64,000 nt of DNA, taken from assembly GCA_964492845.1 (NCBI GenBank), contig CAZBMZ010000027.1, positions 20,931 to 84,930 of the forward strand. Direction: 5' to 3'. Position 1 is the first letter of the stretch, and each line of letters opens with the position of its first letter. Made by a program: the position numbers and the translations under genes. Below the pieces are notes generated by a model that did no database searches, had not been told where the DNA came from, and saw only the letters and a list, made by a program, of their open reading frames with translations. Below are positions 18,760 to 28,420 of this stretch, one piece after another. This stretch comes from JADJPF01 sp964492845. GTDB lineage: Bacteria > Acidobacteriota > Blastocatellia > Chloracidobacteriales > JADJPF01.

Positions 18760-19320
18760 ATGATTGTTAGAAATTTAGTCATAAAAGCAAAAGTGATGAT
18801 GTTGTTATTATCTTTTGTTGCTTGTTATGTATATTTAAATAGCTCAATAGTTTTATCAGAGGTTTCTAAATCACAAATAACAACTGTGATTTTAGTAAGA
18901 CACGCAGAAAAAGCAAAATCAAATGATAATAACCCTAATTTAAGCGAGATTGGACAGCAAAGAGCAAAAGCATTAGCTCAAATCCTAAAGAGTGCTAGTA
19001 TTAATGCTATATATGCAACCGAGTTTACAAGAACGCAAGAAACAGCCAAACCATTATCAGAAATAATTAGTATTCCTATAACAATAATTGAAGCAAGAAG
19101 TACAGATAAATTAGTAGATGAAATCAAAAATAAGCATAAAGGTGAAAATATATTAATTGTAGGACATTCAAATACACTGCCATTTATAATTGAAAAACTA
19201 GGAAGAGCAAAAATAAAAGAAATAGATGAGAGTGAGTATGATAATTTATTTATATTAAACATTAATGAAAATGCTAATGCAAAATTATTAAACTTAAAAT
19301 ATGCTAGTGCAATCAAATAA
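18760..19320 (+). CDS. Histidine phosphatase superfamily protein, exported
   Basis: A 186-residue protein with an N-terminal hydrophobic signal-like segment (about residues 12-32). The phosphatase core follows with the RHG-type motif VILVRHAEK, the second-arginine region YATEFTRTQETA and the catalytic His in VGHSNTLPFI. It is shorter than most family members and probably works outside the cytoplasmic membrane. Substrate unknown. Confidence 0.87.
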   Translation: MIVRNLVIKAKVMMLLLSFVACYVYLNSSIVLSEVSKSQITTVILVRHAEKAKSNDNNPNLSEIGQQRAKALAQILKSASINAIYATEFTRTQETAKPLSEIISIPITIIEARSTDKLVDEIKNKHKGENILIVGHSNTLPFIIEKLGRAKIKEIDESEYDNLFILNINENANAKLLNLKYASAIK

Positions 19321-19506
19321 ATTATTGTTAGATATCAGCAATTTCCAGCGAGTAAAAGATAAAACAGAAAAATCAGTAAAATAAAGTTATAAAATAGAAA
19401 TATAGTAATGAACCAAAAGAAAATTCAAAAGAAAATCTTTCCTTAAAGAAAAAACAATACTATAGCCTAAGCTGTTGTCTAGCAACGAGTTACAAGTAAA
19501 AACCCA

Positions 19507-19554
19507 AAAGTCTCACCAACAACATAATAAAAATTATGCTGCTTGCGAGACTTT
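19507..19554 (-). terminator. Terminator of the hypothetical gene 19595-20026
   Basis: A long hairpin with outer stem AAAGTCTC/GAGACTTT (507-514 with 547-554 of this kilobase) and inner CATAAT/ATTATG. The section between pairs mostly through G-U wobbles only when read on the minus strand, and a U-rich tail follows there. This fixes it as a terminator for the minus gene. Confidence 0.8.
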
Positions 19555-19594
19555 ACATGATTTTAATATTCTAATTTATTTTGCAAATAGTTTG

Positions 19595-20026
19595 CTATTT
19601 TTTAGTCTTTCTCTTTTTGGCTGCTGGTTTTTCTTCTTCAGGCTCTACAACAGCTACTACTGCTTCTGGATTGTCTGATGCTGGAGTTAATACTAATGAA
19701 TATCTATCAGAATTTACTATATTATATTTAACATCTTGTGTAATTGTTTTGCTTACATCACTATAAGATAAACTGTATTTTCCAATGTTTACACCAGCAA
19801 TCTTAAACTTTCCTTGTTCTGACTGTTCAAATGCTAAACCAAAATTATCTTTGTCTACATAAAGCTTAAAAGGTTTATTTAAGTCTAAATTTTTCATTCT
19901 ATTTAGATTTTCTACACCGCTTTTAGTAAATCTTAATATGCCTACACCTTTTTCATTGACTCTATATATTGCATCTACATTAGCTCTGCGAGTATCTGAA
20001 GTTTTTTGTATTTCTGTAAAGCCCAT
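19595..20026 (-). CDS. Hypothetical protein with basic C-terminus
   Basis: A 143-residue protein that I do not recognise. The first 105 residues look like a mixed beta-rich soluble domain. The tail is acidic then Lys/Arg-rich (PEEE then KKRKTKK), reminiscent of nucleic-acid-associated tails. A clear terminator follows and a long AT-rich promoter region precedes it, which supports a real gene. Confidence 0.6.
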   Translation of the reverse strand: MGFTEIQKTSDTRRANVDAIYRVNEKGVGILRFTKSGVENLNRMKNLDLNKPFKLYVDKDNFGLAFEQSEQGKFKIAGVNIGKYSLSYSDVSKTITQDVKYNIVNSDRYSLVLTPASDNPEAVVAVVEPEEEKPAAKKRKTKK

Positions 20027-20515
20027 TTTTTATGCTCCTATTTTGTGGTTAATTGTTTATATTAGATAAGTGCGCATATAATATATTAACTTTTATTTCT
20101 TTACTACTATCTTTTGCATAAAAATAATAAATTGTCTTTATAGTTAAATATTATTTGTTCTATTAGCTCTTTATTATACCTGCTATAACTAGCCTTTAAC
20201 GTAAATTTACTATGCTTTTTACTAGTAAATTTATTATATTTTTAGACTACTTTATATTAATTATTTAACTGTGATCATATAGCTAAAGACTTAATATATT
20301 CTAATGATATTCAAAAAAATATACTTGATTTCTATACTTGAACTAGTATTTATAATTATATTGTTGGATTAACAATGTTGATCACAGTGTTGATCACAGT
20401 GCTGATCACAAAGCTATTAGGTAGGAAAATTTCTCGCTCAGACCTTACTATTTTTAGTATTTTCTGGCAATATCTTATCTCTTATCTATTCTTAATCTAT
20501 TTTTAAGGAATATTA
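20027..20515. promoter_or_regulatory. Divergent AT-rich regulatory region of the polysaccharide cluster
   Basis: About 490 bases with no ORF lie between the hypothetical gene and the first glycosyltransferase gene. The region includes an 11-bp inverted repeat (TAAATTTACTA at 20202-20212 and its complement at 20223-20233) and tandem TGATCACA motifs near the glycosyltransferase gene (separate entry). Another TGTGATCA occurs at 20270-20277. Confidence 0.6.
20377..20410 (+). repeat. Three tandem 12-bp GTTGATCACA-GT repeats
   Basis: GTTGATCACA occurs at 20377-20386 and 20389-20398, and a GCTGATCACA variant at 20401-20410, each separated by GT. The unit holds the palindrome TGATCA. The 12-bp spacing is slightly more than one helical turn. 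The position, about 105 bases before the glycosyltransferase start, fits a regulator-binding cluster. Confidence 0.75.
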
Positions 20516-21694
20516 ATGCTTTCTGGTCACTCAATAATTTGTTTTGCAGGTGAAGACTGGTGGTATCACCATCCGCACTCTAAAAACCATATAATGAAAC
20601 GCTTAGCTCGTAGTAATAAAGTAATGTTTATTAATTCTATTTCTATGGGCCTGCCAAGTGTGCGTAGCAAAGATTTTTTTGCTAAAGTCCGCCGTAAACT
20701 AAAAAGCTACTTAAAATTTGTTAGACAATCTCCAGAAGGTATTTGGGTTGTTACTCCAATTGTCACCCCATTTTTTTCTAGTCAATGGGGAAGAACTCTT
20801 AATAAATGGCTGCTTATTATTCAACTTCGTATCTTAATGATTCTACTAGGCTTTAGTAACCCTGTACTTTGGATTGCTATCCCTACTGCTAAAGATATTG
20901 TAGGACGATTAGGAGAAAAATTATTAATTTATCAAGTGTCTGATAAATATGAAGCTAATGATATGGATCATGGTGCGCGAGGTGGGCTAATTCGTTCACT
21001 TCACGATGAGTTACAAGACAGAGCAGCAATAATTTACTATTCAGGAAAAAAGCTTTTTGGGGAGGCTAAATATAAAGAAAAGTCTTACTTACTAGAACAA
21101 GCTGTAGATTTTGAGCATTTTTCTGCTGTAACTGCAAAAGATTTTCCTATCCCTAGCGAGTTTCAACCAATCAAAAAGCCTGTGCTAGGCTACTTTGGGG
21201 CTATTGAAAGCTGGTTAGTTGACCAAGACCTAATCCGATACGTTAGCCAGCATCGTCCTAACTGGCAATGGGTCTTTATTGGCTTAAAAACACGACCTCT
21301 AACAGTAGAAGATTTACCAAATGTTCATATGCTAGGGTCAAAAAATTACTATGACCTACCTGCTTATGCTGCACAATTTAGTGTTTGTGTATTGCCTTGG
21401 GTAACAGATAATGAATTTGTTAATTATGGAAGTGCTATAAAAGTTCGTGAATATCTAGCGACGGGTAAACCAGTTGTAATTACACCGCTTTATGAATATG
21501 AAGAGCTAGACGGAATTTTGCGCATTGCACGAGGCTATGACCATTTTATTGAGCTTGTAGAGCAGGCATTAGAGGACAAGGACTTAGCGGCTAAAACTCA
21601 GCGTCAAGCAACGGTTGTTAATTCAACTTGGGATGTACGAACCGAACAAGTTTGCACTTTGATAGAAGAAAAATTGCAAGCCAGTAAAAAATAG
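20516..21694 (+). CDS. Glycosyltransferase (GT4-like), first gene of polysaccharide cluster
   Basis: A 392-residue protein with a two-domain GT-B layout. The N-terminal part has IICFAGEDWWYHHPHSKNHI, and the C-terminal domain has KKPVLGYFGAIESWLVD, the NVHMLGSKNYYDLPAYAAQFSV region in pieces, and KVREYLATGKPVV, which are typical of group 1 sugar transferases. It probably adds a sugar to a lipid-linked glycan at the cytoplasmic membrane. It heads the plus-strand cluster with asnB-like, methyltransferase and WecG-like genes. Confidence 0.82.
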   Translation: MLSGHSIICFAGEDWWYHHPHSKNHIMKRLARSNKVMFINSISMGLPSVRSKDFFAKVRRKLKSYLKFVRQSPEGIWVVTPIVTPFFSSQWGRTLNKWLLIIQLRILMILLGFSNPVLWIAIPTAKDIVGRLGEKLLIYQVSDKYEANDMDHGARGGLIRSLHDELQDRAAIIYYSGKKLFGEAKYKEKSYLLEQAVDFEHFSAVTAKDFPIPSEFQPIKKPVLGYFGAIESWLVDQDLIRYVSQHRPNWQWVFIGLKTRPLTVEDLPNVHMLGSKNYYDLPAYAAQFSVCVLPWVTDNEFVNYGSAIKVREYLATGKPVVITPLYEYEELDGILRIARGYDHFIELVEQALEDKDLAAKTQRQATVVNSTWDVRTEQVCTLIEEKLQASKK

Positions 21695-21714
21695 CTTATT
21701 GAACTAACAAAAGG

Positions 21715-21749
21715 TTTGACTAGTTTAACCATTCCAAAAACTAGTCAAA
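21715..21749 (+). repeat. 12-bp inverted repeat between glycosyltransferase and asparagine synthase genes
   Basis: TTTGACTAGTTT at 21715-21726 pairs with AAACTAGTCAAA at 21738-21749 across an 11-base loop. It ends 13 bases before the next start codon. No T-run follows, so it may be an attenuator-like or processing hairpin rather than a terminator. Confidence 0.6.
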
Positions 21750-21762
21750 GGTTATTTATTCT

Positions 21763-23667
21763 ATGTGTGGAATTTGTGGTTTGGTTGGTCAGGCTGAGAG
21801 TCAAAAGCTTGATGCTATGTTAAAAACTATTGATCATCGTGGGCCAGATGATTTTGGCTCTTATATTAGCGAAACTTCTACGGGTGAAACGGTAGGCTTA
21901 GGTCATAAACGCTTGTCAATCATTGATTTATCGCCGGCAGGTCATCAGCCTATGTCATCGCTAGATGGACGAATTTGGTTAGTTTTTAATGGAGAAATTT
22001 ATAATTATTTAGAACTTCGCCAAGATTTAATTTCTCGTGGACATCGTTTTCGCTCAAATACGGATTCAGAAGTAATTATTGCTGCTTATCAAGAATGGGG
22101 TGAAAAGTCAGTCCTGCGCTTTAATGGAATGTTTGCTTTTGCTCTTTGGGATAGCACAACGGAAAAACTTTTTATTGCTCGTGACCCGCTAGGAATTAAA
22201 CCTGTTTATTATGCTCAAACCAAACAAGGTTTTGCTTTTGCCTCTGAAATTAAATCCTTACTAACTTTAGATATACCCAGGGAAATAGACTTAAGTTCAC
22301 TTAATCAATATTTAACGTTTCTTTGGGTGCCAGATCCTAAAACTCTTTTTCAGGGTATTTATAAACTTGCACCCGGACATTATTTAACCTACCAGCAAGG
22401 ACACCTGGACATTAAAGAATATTGGGATATTAAATTTAATGAAGACCATAGTTGCAGTGAAAAATATTGGTCAGAAGCCGTTTTAGAAACCTTAAAACGT
22501 TCTGTTAAACGACAAATGGTTAGCGATGTCCCGCTAGGGGCTTTTCTATCAGGTGGGGTTGATTCCTCTAGCATTGTTGCTTTAATGGGTAAAGAAGTAG
22601 AGCAAAAAATTACTACTTATACTATAGGTTTTACTAGCGAAGATTTAAGCTATGATGTAATTCCAGATGATGTTAAATATGCTAGAGAAGTAGGAAAATT
22701 ATTTAATACTAATTATCAAGAATCTATTCTAAAACCAGAAGTTTTTGACCTACTTCCTAAGTTAATTTGGCATATGGACGAGCCAATTGCAGATCCAGCA
22801 ATTATTACCAGCTATTTAATTTGTCGTGCTGCCCGCGAGACTTTAACAGTTTTACTAAGTGGAATGGGAGGGGATGAGGTTTTTTCCGGTTATCCTAGGC
22901 ATTTAGCAATAAAATTAGCTGAAATTTATAATTTAGTCCCTAAGTCAATTACTCATCCTATAGTTTCATCACTTCCTGCTTCAATGCCAGGAAAATTTAA
23001 CGCATTGTTTCGCAATCTACAAAAACTAGCAAAATCAGCTTATTTACCTTTTCAAGACCGCTATTTAGGTTATGGAACATATTTTACAGATCAGGAAAAA
23101 CAAAAACTTTATAGCAAAGATCTAAAACAGCAAACAGCAAAATTTAATGCTTATGAACAGCATCAACATTTTTATAAAAGAGTTAAGGATGAGCATTGGA
23201 TTAACCAAATGCTTTATATTGATCTAAAATTGTTTCTGCCTTGCTTAAATTTAACCTATACAGATAAAACCAGCATGGCAACATCTTTAGAAGTACGTGT
23301 ACCTTATTTAGATCAAGAATTAGTGGATTTAACTATGCGTATTCCAGCAGAACTAAAGTTGCGACGCTTTACCCGAAAGTATATACTCAAACGCGCTCTT
23401 GAAGGAGTGTTACCAAAGTCAATTATTCATCGAAAAAAAGCTGGTTTTAGCGCGCCGCTTCGCGCCTGGTTAAGACGTGACCTAGCAGAACTAGTAGCAG
23501 AACTACTTTCTCCTAAAAAAATAGCATCTCGTGGCTATTTTGACCCAGCAGAAGTTCAACGAGTAATTGAAGCCAATAATCAAGGCAGGGAAGATAATAG
23601 CTTAAAAATTTTTCAATTATTAACTTTTGAGCTTTGGTACCAAAGATTTATTGAAAACAGGAATTAG
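21763..23667 (+). CDS. asnB: Asparagine synthase (glutamine-hydrolyzing) family amidotransferase
   Basis: A 634-residue two-domain enzyme. The N-terminal glutaminase domain starts MCGICG with the nucleophile Cys2 exposed. The C-terminal synthetase domain has the PP-loop LSGGVDSSS and a second LSGMGGDEVFSGY motif. It transfers glutamine nitrogen to a carboxylate using ATP. In polysaccharide clusters these paralogues often amidate uronic acids or related sugars rather than make asparagine, and the neighbours here favour that. The family is certain; the exact substrate is not. Confidence 0.85.
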   Translation: MCGICGLVGQAESQKLDAMLKTIDHRGPDDFGSYISETSTGETVGLGHKRLSIIDLSPAGHQPMSSLDGRIWLVFNGEIYNYLELRQDLISRGHRFRSNTDSEVIIAAYQEWGEKSVLRFNGMFAFALWDSTTEKLFIARDPLGIKPVYYAQTKQGFAFASEIKSLLTLDIPREIDLSSLNQYLTFLWVPDPKTLFQGIYKLAPGHYLTYQQGHLDIKEYWDIKFNEDHSCSEKYWSEAVLETLKRSVKRQMVSDVPLGAFLSGGVDSSSIVALMGKEVEQKITTYTIGFTSEDLSYDVIPDDVKYAREVGKLFNTNYQESILKPEVFDLLPKLIWHMDEPIADPAIITSYLICRAARETLTVLLSGMGGDEVFSGYPRHLAIKLAEIYNLVPKSITHPIVSSLPASMPGKFNALFRNLQKLAKSAYLPFQDRYLGYGTYFTDQEKQKLYSKDLKQQTAKFNAYEQHQHFYKRVKDEHWINQMLYIDLKLFLPCLNLTYTDKTSMATSLEVRVPYLDQELVDLTMRIPAELKLRRFTRKYILKRALEGVLPKSIIHRKKAGFSAPLRAWLRRDLAELVAELLSPKKIASRGYFDPAEVQRVIEANNQGREDNSLKIFQLLTFELWYQRFIENRN

Positions 23668-23672
23668 TATTT

Positions 23673-24575
23673 GTGTTGCAAACCGTGGAAAGACCAGAAG
23701 AATTAAAACAAAAAGTTAGAGAATTTTGGAATGAAAACCCTTGTGGGACTAAGTTTGCTCAAGCGGAAATTGGTACAGTAGAATTTTTTAATGCCATTGA
23801 AAAACATCGCTATGAAACAGAATGGCATATTTTGGAAATGGCTAATTTTCCTGCTTGGAAAGGGAAAACAGTTCTAGAAGTCGGCTGTGGCTTAGGCACC
23901 GATGCTGTACAATTTGCCCGTGCAGGTGCGCATTATACGGGCGTAGATTTAACCCCACGTTCTATTGAACTTGTAGGAAAACGCTTTCAACAACAAAATT
24001 TAACTGGCAATTTCCAAGTTGCTGATGCTGAAAATCTCCCTTTTCCTGATAACCATTTTGACTTAGTTTATTCTCATGGAGTGTTACACCACACACCAGA
24101 CACCCAAAAAGCTATTAATGAAGTTCACCGAGTAATTAAACCAGGTGGAAGAGCTTTAGTAATGCTCTATCATCGTAATTCTTATAATTATTATGGGAAT
24201 ATTATGTTTTTTCGTCGTTTTGGAGCTAAATTGCTTCAATATGAATGGGGCCCAAAAGTAGTTAATTTAATTACTAAAGAAGATATTAATGCTCTTAAAC
24301 GATTGCAAAACGATATGAAAAAAAATCCTAAGCAATTTTTTTCCCAAGAAGAGTTTCTTAATCAAAATACTGATGGTGCTGGAAATCCTTTGGCTAGGGT
24401 TTATAACCGATCGGAGGCAGCACAGCTATTTTCACGTTTTGGAAAAGTTGAAACAGCCGTAAGATTTCTTAATAAACGTTGGATTCCCATTATTGGCAAA
24501 TTTTTACCCAAAGCAATAGAATCACCCTTGGCTAGACTTTGGGGTTGGCATTTATGGATTATTGCAACTAAATAG
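23673..24575 (+). CDS. Class I SAM-dependent methyltransferase
   Basis: A 300-residue protein that starts at a GTG 5 bases after the preceding stop, so it is translationally linked. SAM motif I is LEVGCGLGTDAV, followed by ADAENLPFPDNHFDLVYSHG in pieces, VLHHTPD and the motif KPGGRALVMLYHR. This resembles UbiE-like enzymes that act on small molecules. In this cluster it probably methylates a sugar or lipid intermediate. Substrate unknown. Confidence 0.85.
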   Translation: MLQTVERPEELKQKVREFWNENPCGTKFAQAEIGTVEFFNAIEKHRYETEWHILEMANFPAWKGKTVLEVGCGLGTDAVQFARAGAHYTGVDLTPRSIELVGKRFQQQNLTGNFQVADAENLPFPDNHFDLVYSHGVLHHTPDTQKAINEVHRVIKPGGRALVMLYHRNSYNYYGNIMFFRRFGAKLLQYEWGPKVVNLITKEDINALKRLQNDMKKNPKQFFSQEEFLNQNTDGAGNPLARVYNRSEAAQLFSRFGKVETAVRFLNKRWIPIIGKFLPKAIESPLARLWGWHLWIIATK

Positions 24576-24584
24576 GGTTAATAA

Positions 24585-26981
24585 ATGGCAATAAATATTG
24601 GAAAAAAACTAATTTCTTTTTGGCAAAATATCCCTGAACCCCCAGCCGAAGCCGAACCGCTATCAAAAAAAAGTAAATGGTTAATTGTCACTGGAATTTT
24701 TCTTCTAGCTTGCTTAGTTCGTTATCTACAATATTTAGACTTTCTTCCACTACTAAAAACAGGCCAACAAGACTTTGCTGGGTTAACAGCAATTCATGAT
24801 GGTTTTGCTACAGAAATATTAAATAAAGGTACTGAAGCAGTTTTTCCTCTAATTGTCTTGCAAGGAGATACTAGCTTATTACTTTATCCTCCAGGCTATC
24901 CTTTATTTTTAAGTTTAATTTATAGCTTAACTGGTAAAAATCCGGCTGGAGTGCTATTTGCTCAAGGGTTGCTAGATGCTTTAGCTGCTGTTCTAGTTTT
25001 TTTTATTGCCTTAGAGTTATTTAACCGAACTATTGCTAGTATTGCTGGAGTTGCTGTTGCTCTATCTCACCATTTAGCTTATTACTCAATGTTGCTGTTA
25101 CCAGATAGCCTAGTATCTGTCTTTGTAATGGCTGGAACCTTGCTTTTAATTAGAGCTTATAAAGTTAGCTGGCATAAAGAAAAAGGCTATAAAGAGCTTT
25201 TTTTAGCAGGTCTTTTTTATGGGCTGTCTTGTTGGCTACGTACAAATGCAATGCTAGTTTGGGTATTTTGGATTATTGCATTTTTGCTAATGCGTAAATC
25301 TATTGTTAACCCTGCACAACGATTAGCTATTTTAATTTTAGGAACGTTTTTAGCTATTTCTCCAATAACGATTAGAAATTATCATTTGTATGGGAAGTTT
25401 GTTCCTATCTCATTAAATCTAGGCAATATTTTACAATTAGGACTAGCTGAGGCTGACCCAACTTTAGGACTACCTACAACAGACTATGACACCCTGGTTT
25501 GGGATGCTAAAAACTATAATCGCCCAGATTATGCAGGGAATTTAGTCTCACCAGATGGTTTTTTACGAGAAAAAGACCGAATAGATCGTTCGATAAAAAT
25601 TATTTCTGAGCGTCCTATTTGGTATATTGGCGTAATGCTAAAACATATAGGAATAATGACTAAATATTCTGCCTCTGCATCACTAATTCGCTTAGAACTT
25701 GATGGAAGGAAAGTTGATCTAAAAGAAGCTCAAAGAACAAAAGGTTCAGTATTTGGATTATTTAGCTATTATAGTGAATTTGGATCTTTTATAGATTACT
25801 TTAGACCACTAGTAAGAACATTACAGCGTATTTTTAAGGAAAGTGTTTGGATCTTTGTTATTTTAGGTCTATTTATTAGCATAAAAAATTTTCATAGTTG
25901 GTTATTAGTTCTAACAGTTCCTTTTTACTATTTGCTGGCTCAATCTACAATGCACACAGAATTTAGATATGTTCTACCTGCTCATTACCTTCTATTTATT
26001 TGTTATGCAATAACTTTTTACACAATATTTATTGCAATACCTCGCCAAATTCGTAATGCGATACTAGTTCCTGATTATGCTAAACGCTTAGATGTTGCTC
26101 CTTTTGAACAACTTACAAGTCCTACTAATAGTAAAGTAGATGTTAATAATTATGATCCAAACATATTAAATTTTAATGAAGAGTCAAAAACCCTGGAAAC
26201 TCCTATTTTAGGAGTAAATGAGCAGAAAGACACAATATCATTTAAGCGGCCAGAACCTATTATGATGGCTGGTGTTACGGTTGATAACCTTTCACAAGTT
26301 GAGACTTTAACTTTAATAGATGAATATATTAAAAATAAGCAAAAGGCTCGTTTTATGGTTGTAGTCAATGCCTCTAAACTTGTTTTAGCTCAAGAAGATA
26401 GCGAACTAAAACAAATTATTCTTAATGCAGATATTGTTACTGCTGATGGAATGTCTGTTGTTTGGGCATCAAAATTTTTAGGTAAACCCTTAAAAGAACG
26501 TGTTACAGGAATTGACACTTTTGAACGTTTAGTAGCAATGTCAGCAGAAAAAGGTTACTCAGTTTATTTTTTAGGTGCAAAGCCAGAAGTTATTAAAACG
26601 CTAGTAGAACACTACGAAAAAACTTTACCTAACTTAAAAATTGCAGGTTATCACGATGGCTATTTTGGCCGTAATGAAGATGTAATTGAAGATATAAAAA
26701 AGGCTTCTCCAGATGTCCTGTTTGTAGCAATGGGATCACCTCGCCAAGAAAAATGGCAAGCTGCAAATCTAGCTAAATTAGGTGTAAGTTTTACTATTGG
26801 TGTAGGTGGAAGCTTTGACCATGTAGCAGGTTTTTCACAACGCGCCCCTCTTTGGATGCAAAAAGCCGGACTAGAATGGTTTTATAGATTAATGCAAGAA
26901 CCTACAAGACTTTGGCAACGCTATTTAGTTGGTAATACAAAGTTTATGCTACTAGTCCTTAAAGATAAAAAGTCTAAATAA
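24585..26981 (+). CDS. Fusion of GT39-like membrane glycosyltransferase and WecG/TagA/CpsF transferase
   Basis: A 798-residue protein. Residues about 30-490 form a polytopic membrane domain like the ArnT/PMT family (dolichyl- or undecaprenyl-phosphate-dependent transferases), with about ten membrane segments. A polar linker (about 500-555) follows. Residues about 560-798 are a WecG/TagA/CpsF domain: VVNASKLVLAQ, ADIVTADGMSVVW, YFLGAKPEV, VAMGSPRQEKW and GVGGSFDHVAG. WecG-type enzymes add N-acetylmannosaminuronic acid-like sugars to a lipid carrier. The fusion joins cytoplasmic-side and periplasmic-side sugar transfer in one chain, which is unusual. Confidence 0.85.
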   Translation: MAINIGKKLISFWQNIPEPPAEAEPLSKKSKWLIVTGIFLLACLVRYLQYLDFLPLLKTGQQDFAGLTAIHDGFATEILNKGTEAVFPLIVLQGDTSLLLYPPGYPLFLSLIYSLTGKNPAGVLFAQGLLDALAAVLVFFIALELFNRTIASIAGVAVALSHHLAYYSMLLLPDSLVSVFVMAGTLLLIRAYKVSWHKEKGYKELFLAGLFYGLSCWLRTNAMLVWVFWIIAFLLMRKSIVNPAQRLAILILGTFLAISPITIRNYHLYGKFVPISLNLGNILQLGLAEADPTLGLPTTDYDTLVWDAKNYNRPDYAGNLVSPDGFLREKDRIDRSIKIISERPIWYIGVMLKHIGIMTKYSASASLIRLELDGRKVDLKEAQRTKGSVFGLFSYYSEFGSFIDYFRPLVRTLQRIFKESVWIFVILGLFISIKNFHSWLLVLTVPFYYLLAQSTMHTEFRYVLPAHYLLFICYAITFYTIFIAIPRQIRNAILVPDYAKRLDVAPFEQLTSPTNSKVDVNNYDPNILNFNEESKTLETPILGVNEQKDTISFKRPEPIMMAGVTVDNLSQVETLTLIDEYIKNKQKARFMVVVNASKLVLAQEDSELKQIILNADIVTADGMSVVWASKFLGKPLKERVTGIDTFERLVAMSAEKGYSVYFLGAKPEVIKTLVEHYEKTLPNLKIAGYHDGYFGRNEDVIEDIKKASPDVLFVAMGSPRQEKWQAANLAKLGVSFTIGVGGSFDHVAGFSQRAPLWMQKAGLEWFYRLMQEPTRLWQRYLVGNTKFMLLVLKDKKSK

Positions 26982-26997
26982 TTTCTCATTAACTTCC

Positions 26998-28389
26998 ATG
27001 CAAAGTGATAAAAAAGAACAAAAGTTTGATAAAACAATAGTTGAAGGCTCAATACCAAAAGCTGTTTGGAAAATGGCATGGCCTACAATAATTCAAAATA
27101 TGATTGCTGGGCTTCAAGGTCTTATTGATCATACTTTAGTAGGGCATTATGTAGGTTATCAAGGTAATGCTGCCATTGGTGTTGGCTGGCAGATTTTTTT
27201 GGTGATAGTCGTTTTTATGAGCAGTTTATCAATTGGTATGAGTGTTTTAATCTCTCATGCTGTTGGTGCTGGTAATAAGGATCAGGTTAACAAAATATTT
27301 TATCAAGCTTTAATTACAGCTTTAATTATTGGCTGTTTGGGAATTGCTCCTTTAGGTTATTTTTCTGCGCCATATTTACTAGATTTAGTAAAGGCTGAAA
27401 GCTTAGTAAAAGCTGAAAGTTTGCCATATTTACAGATAATGTTTCTTTTTAATATTGGACTACTTTTCTTTTTTATGATGGGTGGAGGACTTCGGGCCGC
27501 AGGTGATGCTAAAACCCCTCTAAAATTAGGGGCAATTTTAACCGTCTTAAATATTATTTTTAATATTATTTTAATACGTGGCTTTGGCCCAATACCTGCA
27601 CTTGGTACAAAAGGCTCAGCCATTGGAACAACTTCTGCTGCTGCTGTGATGACTTTAATAGGTCTTTATTTATTGTTAAGTAAAAAATTAGTTTTACGTC
27701 TGCCACCTCTTAAAGATTTAGCCCCTGATTTTAGTATTATTCGTAGTATTTTTAGCTTAGGACTTCCAGCAGGTTTTCAAGGTATTGCAATGAATATTGG
27801 AGGGGTAATACTTTTAAGATTTATTGGTATGTTACAAAATAGTGCTGAAACACAGGCTGCATATAGTGTTGCATATAGTCAGCTTTTTTCTCTAATCACC
27901 TGGACATCAGTAGGCTTAATGAGTGCCACAGCCGTTATTACAGGGCAAAATTTAGGAGCAAAAAAATTTGATAGAGTAAGGAAAACTGTTGTTACAACTA
28001 GTTTTTTAGGCTTTAGTTTAGCCCTAATTATCGGCTCACTTTTTGTTGCAATTCCTACTCAAATGCTTACTTTGTTTGGAATTGAAAACCCTTTGGTGAT
28101 TAGTATTGGTAAAGAGTTACTTGCTTATTTAAGCCTCTCAGGAATATTTATCACAATAGCTTTAACTTGTACTGGCGGACTGCAAGGCACAGGAGACACT
28201 CGTAGCCCGCTTTATATTTCTCTAGTTTCACAAGTTCTTATTCCTCTAGGACTTTGTTTTTTTATTAAATCCTTTCGTATTCTGCAACCTACAGACATTT
28301 GGCTAGCAATTTTGCTAGGCCATTTCTTTAGAGCCTCTCTAACTATAATTAGATTTCAGCAAAGAGTTAAGAGTTTAGCTCTAGGGTAA
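26998..28389 (+). CDS. MATE family efflux transporter
   Basis: A 463-residue protein with about twelve membrane segments in the two-fold repeat of MATE transporters: PTIIQNMIAGLQGLIDHTLVGHY, GGGLRAAGDAKTPLK, and GLQGTGDTRSPLYIS in the second half. The family exports cationic compounds or flips lipid-linked glycans. The position at the end of the polysaccharide cluster suggests export or flippase activity. Residues about 129-140 repeat LVKAES twice from an 18-bp tandem duplication. Confidence 0.9.
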   Translation: MQSDKKEQKFDKTIVEGSIPKAVWKMAWPTIIQNMIAGLQGLIDHTLVGHYVGYQGNAAIGVGWQIFLVIVVFMSSLSIGMSVLISHAVGAGNKDQVNKIFYQALITALIIGCLGIAPLGYFSAPYLLDLVKAESLVKAESLPYLQIMFLFNIGLLFFFMMGGGLRAAGDAKTPLKLGAILTVLNIIFNIILIRGFGPIPALGTKGSAIGTTSAAAVMTLIGLYLLLSKKLVLRLPPLKDLAPDFSIIRSIFSLGLPAGFQGIAMNIGGVILLRFIGMLQNSAETQAAYSVAYSQLFSLITWTSVGLMSATAVITGQNLGAKKFDRVRKTVVTTSFLGFSLALIIGSLFVAIPTQMLTLFGIENPLVISIGKELLAYLSLSGIFITIALTCTGGLQGTGDTRSPLYISLVSQVLIPLGLCFFIKSFRILQPTDIWLAILLGHFFRASLTIIRFQQRVKSLALG

Positions 28390-28420
28390 ACAATACTTAA
28401 AATAGCTTAAATTAATTAGC

